In this document: piece after piece, positions 1 through 4,888 of the stretch
How the letters are laid out: each line of letters opens with the position of its first letter
How positions within the stretch are numbered: the first letter of the stretch is position 1
Source of the DNA: CAZFPN01 sp044370655
GTDB taxonomy: Bacteria > Pseudomonadota > Alphaproteobacteria > Rickettsiales > Deianiraeaceae
Assembly (NCBI GenBank): GCA_044370655.1
Contig: JBILVD010000073.1
Coordinates: 1 to 5,168, forward strand
Length of the DNA: 5,168 nucleotides
Direction: 5' to 3'
Made by a program: the position numbers and the translations under genes
Notes under the pieces: generated by a model
The model's database searches: none
Seen by the model: only the letters and a program-made list of their open reading frames with translations
Told to the model about the DNA's origin: nothing

Positions 1-96
1 ATTGTAGACTTAGAAATTATCTTGCTAGATTAAAAAAGAAGAACTTTAGTTAAAAGTAAAAGTAAGGAAATGTTAAGGCTTAGTGTTTTGATGTTG

Positions 97-125
97 TTGG
101 ATAAAGAATTGGCTATAAGTATAAT
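97..125 (+). promoter_or_regulatory. Candidate distal sigma70 promoter upstream of the ferredoxin operon
   Basis: A perfect TATAAT (120-125) lies exactly 17 nt after TTGGAT (97-102), which matches only the TTG half of the -35 consensus. Initiation would fall near 132 and give a leader of about 100 nt before the ferredoxin start. In DNA this AT-rich a chance TATAAT is likely, so the call rests mainly on the correct spacing. The promoter at 179-207 is the better candidate for the operon. Confidence 0.3.
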
Positions 126-178
126 TTAGAACAAGTCCACTATTTTTTAGCAATGCCAAAAATTTTTAAAATAAAATA

Positions 179-207
179 TTGACAAATAAAAAAAAGCATA
201 ATACAAG
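179..207 (+). promoter_or_regulatory. Candidate proximal sigma70 promoter of the fdx-ilvE-mfd operon
   Basis: A perfect -35 TTGACA (179-184) is followed after 17 nt by TACAAG (202-207), a 4-of-6 match to the -10 consensus. The predicted transcript would start near 214, leaving a leader of about 22 nt before the ATG at 236. The -35 and the following A-rich spacer match the promoter in front of the outer-membrane protein gene at 19 of 20 positions, which supports it being functional. The weak -10 is the main doubt. Confidence 0.5.
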
Positions 208-235
208 TTAAAAAGTATTAACAAATTATGGCTTT

Positions 236-571
236 ATGGCTGAAATCAAGGTAAATTTTATTTTACCAAATGGGGAAAATATATCGGTTTTAGCTCCTGT
301 TGGACTTAGCGTTTTAGAAGTTGCACACAGGACAATTGGTAAGAACTTACTAGAAGGGGCTTGTGAGGGCTCTCTTGCTTGTTCTACTTGTCACGTTATT
401 TTAATGAAAGATGAATTTAAAAAATTCCCAAAAGCAAGCGAGGAGGAGGAAGATATGCTTGATTTAGCCTTCGGATTGGAAGAAACTTCAAGGCTTGGAT
501 GTCAGCTTATTTTAAAGCCAGAGATGGAAGGTTTTAGCTTTAAAATTCCTGCTTTAAAAAAGAATGCTTAA
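236..571 (+). CDS. fdx: [2Fe-2S] ferredoxin, adrenodoxin / ISC type
   Basis: This is a 111-residue soluble electron carrier. Four cysteines, C43, C49, C52 and C89, give the spacing C-X5-C-X2-C-X36-C that ligates the [2Fe-2S] cluster in vertebrate-type ferredoxins. The flanking text EGACEGSLACSTCHV and the acidic EEEEDMLDLAFGL (about 69-81) followed by SRLGCQ are typical of the bacterial ISC ferredoxin and mitochondrial adrenodoxin group, and close to rickettsial ferredoxins as I recall them. The family donates electrons during Fe-S cluster assembly in the cytosol; that role here is inferred, since no isc or hsc gene is visible. The length is normal. The ATG at 236 fits the family N-terminus, but no Shine-Dalgarno precedes it, and an out-of-frame ATG lies 8 nt upstream. 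It is the first gene of the operon, 3 nt before ilvE. Confidence 0.93.
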   Translation: MAEIKVNFILPNGENISVLAPVGLSVLEVAHRTIGKNLLEGACEGSLACSTCHVILMKDEFKKFPKASEEEEDMLDLAFGLEETSRLGCQLILKPEMEGFSFKIPALKKNA

Positions 572-574
572 ATT

Positions 575-1462
575 ATGACCTTACCAATTCCATTTGATAA
601 AAGGGAAGGTTTTATATACCACAACGGTGAATTTTTAAATTGGAAGGAGGCTAAAATTCATATTTTAACTCACGCACTTCATTATGGTAGCTCTTGTTTT
701 GAGGGAGTTCGCATTTATAATGGAAAAATTTTTAAAAACAAAGAACATGCAGAGAGGCTTTTATTTTCTGCCTCTGAGCTTAGCATGAACGTTTCAATTA
801 AGGCAGAAGAAATTGAGGAAATTTGCCTTGAAACTTGCAAAAAAAATAACATAAAAAATGGGTATATACGCCCTGTTTTTTGGAGAGGAAGCGAGCAAAT
901 GCAAGTTTACGCTCCTCATTCAAAAATCCATTTTGCGGTTGCAAGCTGGGGTTGGCCGAACTATTCGGAGGAAAAAAAATTCAAAGGCTCTCATCTTGTT
1001 GTTGCAAAGTATAAACGAGCATCTCCCGAGAGTGGTCCTGTTTTTGCAAAGATTGGCGGGCTTTACGTCTCCTCCACACTTGTAAAACACGACGCAGAAA
1101 ACCTAGGTTTTGACGACGCTCTAATGCTAGGATACAAAGGTTTTATAGCTGAAACTAGCACTTCTAACATTTTTTTTGTATTCGATGGAGAGCTTCATAC
1201 TCCAAAGGCAGACTGCTTTTTAAATGGAATTACAAGACAAACTGTTATCTCTCTTGCAAAAGAAATGGGGATTAAAGTAGTTGAAAGAGAAATATCGCTT
1301 GAAGAACTTTCTCATGTAAGCGATGCATTTATAACGGGGACGGCTTCTGAAGTTTCACGGGTTGCGTCTATTGCTACAAGAGATTTAAAAACAAAATATG
1401 AATTTAGGGAAGTAAAAATCTCCACTTACTTAATGCAAAAATATAACGAATTAACAAAATGA
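575..1462 (+). CDS. ilvE: Branched-chain amino acid aminotransferase (PLP fold type IV)
   Basis: This 295-residue cytosolic enzyme should transfer amino groups between Leu, Ile or Val and 2-oxoglutarate. Visible landmarks are HYGSSCFEG (36-44, substrate pocket), R61 in ERL (PLP phosphate contact), YIRP (97-100, the tyrosine and arginine typical of BCATs), the Schiff-base lysine K159 in AKIGGLYVSS with Y164, E193 (pairs with the pyridine nitrogen), NGITR (217-221) and GTASEV (255-260). The length suits bacterial BCATs. The usual E-G-x-G-x-N loop reads ETSTSN here, so both glycines (positions 194 and 196) are threonine. Similar loops occur in D-amino-acid aminotransferases, so specificity is slightly uncertain, but YIRP and HYG..FEG favour a BCAT. 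The start lies 3 nt after the ferredoxin stop with no Shine-Dalgarno, so translational coupling is likely. Without the rest of the genome I cannot say whether it serves synthesis or catabolism. Confidence 0.9.
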   Translation: MTLPIPFDKREGFIYHNGEFLNWKEAKIHILTHALHYGSSCFEGVRIYNGKIFKNKEHAERLLFSASELSMNVSIKAEEIEEICLETCKKNNIKNGYIRPVFWRGSEQMQVYAPHSKIHFAVASWGWPNYSEEKKFKGSHLVVAKYKRASPESGPVFAKIGGLYVSSTLVKHDAENLGFDDALMLGYKGFIAETSTSNIFFVFDGELHTPKADCFLNGITRQTVISLAKEMGIKVVEREISLEELSHVSDAFITGTASEVSRVASIATRDLKTKYEFREVKISTYLMQKYNELTK

Positions 1463-3846
1463 AGTTTTTTACAGGGGAAGTATCTGAGGGCGTGAGAGCT
1501 TTTAGGCAATTTTTAGAAGAAAAAAGAAAGGTTTTTGTAAAACAGGGGGAGAGGCGTCAAAAAATTATTATTGCTTGTAGAAGCCTTGGAGTTTTGGAAG
1601 CTATGAAGCGTCTTTTTGAGGAAGCGGAGATAGGATTTATAACCCTAAAATCTATATTAGATGTAAAAGAAGTTTCGCTAAAATATGTAGGTGTTTGTAT
1701 TTACGAGATAAACGAAGGCTTTGAAAACCAAGATTTACTTGTAATTGCTGATGAAATGATAATTGGCAGACAGATAACTTCTGCAAAAAAGAAAAAAGCT
1801 CTAAACGTGCAAAAGCTTAAAATCTCTTTAAATCAATTTGAAAAAGGAGATTTGGTGGTTCATACAGAGTTTGGAGTAGGGCTTTTTGAGGGGGTTATAA
1901 CGCTTGATACGGCAGGAATTAAGTGTGATGTTGTGAAGGTTTTATATCAAAACAACGATGTCTTATATATTCCCATTTACAATATAAATCAAATTAAAAA
2001 GTATGGAGGGGAGATTTCAGAAGAAGAGAGGCTTTCCGTCCTTGATAAACTAGGAGGTAACTCTTTTAAGGCAAGAAAAGCAAAGGCAAAATCCCGTATT
2101 TTTGAGATAGCACAAAAGCTGATGGAAGTGGCCGCTAAGCGAAAGCTTTTAACTGCCCCTGAAATTATAATTGATGAGGCGGAGTATGAGAAGTTTGTGG
2201 AGGCGTTTCCGTTTGTTTTAACAGATGACCAAGAGCTTGCGATAAAAGACTGTATAGCAGATTTAACAAGTGGGAGACCGATGGATAGGCTAATTTGCGG
2301 TGATGTGGGCTTTGGAAAGACGGAAGTTGCAATGAGGACAAGCTTTTTGTGTGGAAAGTGCGGACAGGTTGCAATTGTAGTTCCGACTACGATTTTAGCA
2401 AGACAGCATTTTAACAATTTTACTGAAAGATTTAAGGGGACGGGGCTTAGAATTCGTGAACTTTCTAGAAATACGGATGTAAAATTAAAATCGGAAATAA
2501 TAGCGGAGCTTGAGCTTGGAGAGGTTGATATTTTGATAGGAACTCATTCTTTATTTGCGGATAAATTGCGTTTTAAAAATCTCAATTTGCTTATAATAGA
2601 TGAGGAGCAACATTTTGGTGTAAAACAAAAAGAAAAGCTAAAACAAGGTAGGGAAGAGGTACATTTTCTCTCACTTTCTGCAACTCCTATACCTAGAACT
2701 CTTCAAATGTCTCTATCTGGATTGCGGGATATATCAGTAATATCAACTCCCCCGTTTGATAGACTTCTTCCAAAAACTTTTCTTATGCCTTTTGATGTAA
2801 TTGTGATTTGTTCGGCAATTACAAGGGAAAAGGCGAGGGGGGGGAGGACGTTTTATGTATGCCCTAGAATTAGTGACCTTGAAGAGCAAAAATCAAGGCT
2901 GGAGGAGGCGCTCCCTGAGGTGCGTTTTGGAATAGCTCATGGAAGAATGACTTCAAACAAGATAGAGGAGGTTATGCTTGATTTTTATGAAGGTAGGCTT
3001 GATGTTTTAGTGACAACTTCAATAATAGAGAGTGGAATTGATATTTCTTTTGCAAACACGATAATTATACATAGGGCGGACATGTTTGGGCTTTCTGCTG
3101 TTTATCAACTGCGTGGAAGAGTTGGGCGTGGAGCGGTGCAGAGTTATGCTTATTTGATTGCTGAACCTAGTAGAATTCAAGACAAAAGTCCCGCAAAAAA
3201 CCGTCTTATGGCAATGACAAACATAAAAAGTTTGGGAGCGGGTTTTAAAATAGCAGGAACGGACATGGACATAAGAGGAGCGGGGAATTTGGTTGGAGAG
3301 GAGCAGTCTGGTAAAATAACGGGAGTTGGAATTGAGCTTTATGAAGAGATGCTTGCTGAGGCTGTAGAAAAGCTAAAAACAGGGGGGGTGGCAAGTGAAA
3401 GTGAGGACTTTGCACCAGAGGTAAAAATTGGAATGCCTGTGCTCATCCCTGAAGAGTATATTCCTGATTTTAATTTAAGGCTTGAATTTTATCGTAGAAT
3501 TTCGGCAGTTTCTTCAATTGAGGAGCTAAACGCCTTAAGTGAGGAAATGGCAGATAGATTTGGTCAGCTTCCAAGTGGGGTGGTGAACTTAATAAACATC
3601 GTCAAATTAAAAACAAGATGTAAAGCTATTGGAATTGCAAAATTTGAAGTTGGGGTTAAGGGGGCGGTGGCGTTTATTCATGAGGCTTCTTTTAAGAGAG
3701 GGGAAAGTTTGCTTTCTTTTGCAGTTAAAAATCCGAAAATTCTGAAAATTCAACCAGAAGGTAAGGTTATTTTTGCTTTGGAAGGTGTTGAACTTATGGC
3801 AAAAGCGGAAAAAATACTAAAAATCTTTGATAATATTGACAATTAA
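1459..3846 (+). CDS. mfd: Transcription-repair coupling factor Mfd, lacking the UvrB-like N-terminal domains
   Basis: Mfd is an ATP-driven dsDNA translocase that pushes or removes stalled RNA polymerase and normally recruits UvrA. This copy has 795 residues against about 1150 in the full-length family. Visible in order are domain 3 (about 1-115), the RNA-polymerase interaction domain (about 125-185, DLVVHTEFGVGLFEG), the relay helix (about 200-230), and the translocase with Walker A GDVGFGKT (281-288), DEEQ (381-384), SATPIPRTL (407-415), TTSIIESGIDI (519-529) and QLRGRVGRG (550-558). Domain 7 follows (about 654-795) and looks complete. Domains 1a, 2 and 1b, which hold the UvrB-like fold and UvrA-binding surface, are absent. 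The start is firm: ATG overlaps the ilvE stop as ATGA, and an in-frame TAA lies at 1444-1446. Polymerase binding and translocation should survive while UvrA recruitment should not (inference). G8 and G7 tracts lie inside the gene. DEEQHFGV and CPRISDLEE look alphaproteobacterial. Confidence 0.93.
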   Translation: MKFFTGEVSEGVRAFRQFLEEKRKVFVKQGERRQKIIIACRSLGVLEAMKRLFEEAEIGFITLKSILDVKEVSLKYVGVCIYEINEGFENQDLLVIADEMIIGRQITSAKKKKALNVQKLKISLNQFEKGDLVVHTEFGVGLFEGVITLDTAGIKCDVVKVLYQNNDVLYIPIYNINQIKKYGGEISEEERLSVLDKLGGNSFKARKAKAKSRIFEIAQKLMEVAAKRKLLTAPEIIIDEAEYEKFVEAFPFVLTDDQELAIKDCIADLTSGRPMDRLICGDVGFGKTEVAMRTSFLCGKCGQVAIVVPTTILARQHFNNFTERFKGTGLRIRELSRNTDVKLKSEIIAELELGEVDILIGTHSLFADKLRFKNLNLLIIDEEQHFGVKQKEKLKQGREEVHFLSLSATPIPRTLQMSLSGLRDISVISTPPFDRLLPKTFLMPFDVIVICSAITREKARGGRTFYVCPRISDLEEQKSRLEEALPEVRFGIAHGRMTSNKIEEVMLDFYEGRLDVLVTTSIIESGIDISFANTIIIHRADMFGLSAVYQLRGRVGRGAVQSYAYLIAEPSRIQDKSPAKNRLMAMTNIKSLGAGFKIAGTDMDIRGAGNLVGEEQSGKITGVGIELYEEMLAEAVEKLKTGGVASESEDFAPEVKIGMPVLIPEEYIPDFNLRLEFYRRISAVSSIEELNALSEEMADRFGQLPSGVVNLINIVKLKTRCKAIGIAKFEVGVKGAVAFIHEASFKRGESLLSFAVKNPKILKIQPEGKVIFALEGVELMAKAEKILKIFDNIDN
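2837..2844 (+). repeat. G8 homopolymer inside mfd
   Basis: Eight consecutive G residues span codons 460-462 (AGG GGG GGG) in the second translocase half of mfd, just before FYVCPR. Read on, a one-base gain gives TAG within about ten codons, and a one-base loss gives TAG about 30 codons later. A long G tract is unexpected in such AT-rich DNA and could be a slippage site or a sequencing-error hotspot. Confidence 0.9.
3382..3388 (+). repeat. G7 homopolymer at the translocase-D7 linker of mfd
   Basis: Seven consecutive G residues cover codons 642-643 and the first base of codon 644 (GGG GGG GTG), in the acidic linker between the translocase core and domain 7. A one-base gain or loss leads to a stop within about 15 codons. 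The product would be a protein with the translocase intact but without domain 7. Confidence 0.9.
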
Positions 3847-3864
3847 AAAAATTAATTTCATAAT
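3836..3864 (+). promoter_or_regulatory. Strong sigma70-type promoter of the outer-membrane protein gene
   Basis: A perfect -35 TTGACA (3836-3841) and a -10 CATAAT (3859-3864, 5 of 6) are separated by exactly 17 nt. The -35 sits inside the last codons of mfd and the -10 in the 44-bp intergenic gap, so initiation would fall near 3871 and leave about 20 nt of leader before the ATG at 3891. This makes the downstream gene its own transcription unit, though read-through from mfd is possible because no terminator lies between them. It is the best-matching promoter in the window. Confidence 0.7.
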
Positions 3865-3890
3865 CTTTTGAAACAATTTATTTTTATAAA

Positions 3891-4607
3891 ATGAAAAAAT
3901 TATTATTTTTATTAACGAATTTTGTGGGTATTGCAAATGCTGGGGTTTTTAATCCTTACATTGGAGGTTATATGACTGGAACTAAAAGCACGGCATCAAT
4001 TTTAGAAAGTAGAATTAAAGATGCGGTAAAAAAAGATATTGATTTTAATGTCAATTCAAAAATATCTCCATCTATGGGTATTAACGGTGGATTGGAGATG
4101 GATTTTCTCCTTGTTAAGCTTTATTTAGAAGGATTTGCAGAAGGTTCTTTTGGAAAAAACGACAAAATAAAATTGAGTGAAAAGTTAACAGGGAGAAATA
4201 TATCTGCCGATTTTGAATATAAAAAAACTAGCACGATTGGAGCTAGGTTAAATTTAGCAATAAACTTATTTTTGTTTGATATTTATTTTGGAGGAGGGGT
4301 TGCAAATCAAAAGGGCAAAGTGCAGTCTAACTTTGATGCAGGGGAGTTATGTAATATTTCACCTGGCATTTGCGATGTAAAATCAAATAACTTTTCTACA
4401 AAAATGTTCACGGCTAATGTAGGTTTACAAAAAAAATTCAAAAAATTTGCTATTTTTATGGATGTAACGGCTTACTTCCCTCAAAAAGTGGATATTAAAG
4501 ATGCAAACATTGAATCGCTTTTAATATCTCAAAGTAAAATTAAGGAATTACACAAAATTCATTCATCAAATGTAGGAATCAAGATGGGAGCTAGATATTA
4601 TCTGTAA
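3891..4607 (+). CDS. Putative outer-membrane beta-barrel protein with signal peptide
   Basis: This 238-residue protein is probably exported to the outer membrane; I do not recognise the specific family. The N-terminus MKKLLFLLTNFVGIANA has two lysines, a hydrophobic core and an ANA site, predicting signal-peptidase I cleavage after A17. The mature part has several alternating or glycine-rich stretches typical of barrel strands (about 60-88, 112-145, 170-197 and 225-238) and ends in RYYL, an aromatic C-terminus as in many barrel proteins, although the last residue is L rather than F. C154 and C161 lie in a probable loop (GELCNISPGICD) and could form a disulfide. Size and layout suggest a small barrel of about eight strands, like surface antigens of Rickettsiales; porin or adhesin activity cannot be claimed. 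It has its own promoter, no Shine-Dalgarno, and a terminator 38 bp past its stop. Confidence 0.7.
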   Translation: MKKLLFLLTNFVGIANAGVFNPYIGGYMTGTKSTASILESRIKDAVKKDIDFNVNSKISPSMGINGGLEMDFLLVKLYLEGFAEGSFGKNDKIKLSEKLTGRNISADFEYKKTSTIGARLNLAINLFLFDIYFGGGVANQKGKVQSNFDAGELCNISPGICDVKSNNFSTKMFTANVGLQKKFKKFAIFMDVTAYFPQKVDIKDANIESLLISQSKIKELHKIHSSNVGIKMGARYYL

Positions 4608-4644
4608 ATTTTATTGTGATAAATTTGTGTATCATTATGCAAGT

Positions 4645-4685
4645 TTATAAAAGAAAGGATATAGCTTGGATCCTTTCTTTTATAA
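4645..4685. terminator. Perfect 16-bp inverted repeat, likely bidirectional intrinsic terminator
   Basis: Arms 4645-4660 and 4670-4685 are perfectly complementary around a 9-nt loop (4661-4669). The core stem is GAAAGGAT / ATCCTTTC, flanked by TTATAAAA on the left and TTTTATAA on the right, so transcripts from either strand form a hairpin followed by a U-rich stretch. It lies 38 bp after the outer-membrane protein stop and about 200 bp past the stop of the convergent minus-strand gene, fitting termination of both. The stem has only three G-C pairs, so it may be weak; a dispersed palindromic repeat is the alternative. Confidence 0.65.
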
Positions 4686-4686
4686 C

Positions 4687-4705
4687 CTCCTTTAAGCTCC
4701 TTTAA
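4687..4705. repeat. Short tandem direct repeat CTCCTTTAA
   Basis: CTCCTTTAA occurs at 4687-4695 and again at 4697-4705, a 10-nt period close to one helical turn, immediately after the terminator hairpin. Two copies of a nine-mer could be a small duplication or a binding site; there is no further support for a function. Confidence 0.4.
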
Positions 4706-4709
4706 AAGC

Positions 4710-4729
4710 CGTGCAAAATTATAAGCACG
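4710..4729. repeat. Small inverted repeat CGTGC / GCACG
   Basis: CGTGC (4710-4714) and GCACG (4725-4729) flank a 10-nt AT-only loop. The 5-bp GC-rich stem stands out against the AT-rich gap. No T tract follows on either strand, so it is not an obvious terminator. It may belong to the same 3'-end structure as the larger hairpin just upstream. Confidence 0.3.
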
Positions 4730-4782
4730 ATGTTTAATTATAAAACAAAAATTTCATCATTTGCAAGAAAATAAAATTAGTT

Positions 4783-4830
4783 AAAAGATTTTAAAAAATA
4801 TTATTTTTGAGGTATTTAAAAAAATCTTTT
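4783..4830. repeat. AT-rich stem-loop in the convergent intergenic gap
   Basis: AAAAGATTTT (4783-4792) pairs with AAAATCTTTT (4821-4830) across a 28-nt interval that itself holds a small AT-only palindrome (4794-4808). The base composition makes such pairing easy by chance. It could add termination for the minus-strand gene or be neutral. The rest of the 4608-4888 gap shows no supportable gene. Confidence 0.25.
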
Positions 4831-4833
4831 TTA

Positions 4834-4849
4834 CATAATATATATTATG
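4834..4849. repeat. Perfect 16-bp palindrome CATAATATATATTATG
   Basis: The 16 bases are their own reverse complement with no spacer, 40 bp beyond the stop of the minus-strand gene. CATAAT occurs at each end, one per strand, so the site resembles overlapping opposed -10 elements as well as an operator-like palindrome. It is entirely AT apart from the outer C and G, so chance is a real possibility. Confidence 0.35.
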
Positions 4850-4888
4850 CGTAAAAAGAAAATCAAAAAAATAACATGTTTTAAGTCT

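Noticed and set aside
1..53. Possible C-terminal tail of an upstream gene, open to TAA at 31-33 in one frame or TAA at 51-53 in another
   Set aside because: Ten to sixteen codons in AT-rich DNA are too few to judge, two frames compete, and neither tail is recognisable.
70..129. 19-codon ORF starting MLRLSVLML after an AAGGA-like stretch
   Set aside because: The AAGGA is only 1-2 nt from the ATG, the peptide is tiny and unrecognised, and a candidate promoter overlaps its end.
858..1085. 75-codon plus-strand ORF inside ilvE
   Set aside because: It is a different-frame shadow of ilvE, which shows clear family motifs throughout this stretch.
838..1177. A8 (839-846) and T8 (1170-1177) runs in ilvE as slippage sites
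   Set aside because: A and T runs of this length are expected in AT-rich coding DNA; unlike the G tracts they do not stand out.
1989..2417. 142-codon minus-strand ORF opposite mfd, with a second 69-codon one nested in the same region
   Set aside because: Both are antisense shadows of the polymerase-binding and Walker A region of mfd; their low-complexity Ser/Leu-rich translations show no domain.
4730..4774. 14-codon plus-strand ORF in the convergent gap
   Set aside because: Too short, no ribosome-binding site and no recognisable sequence.
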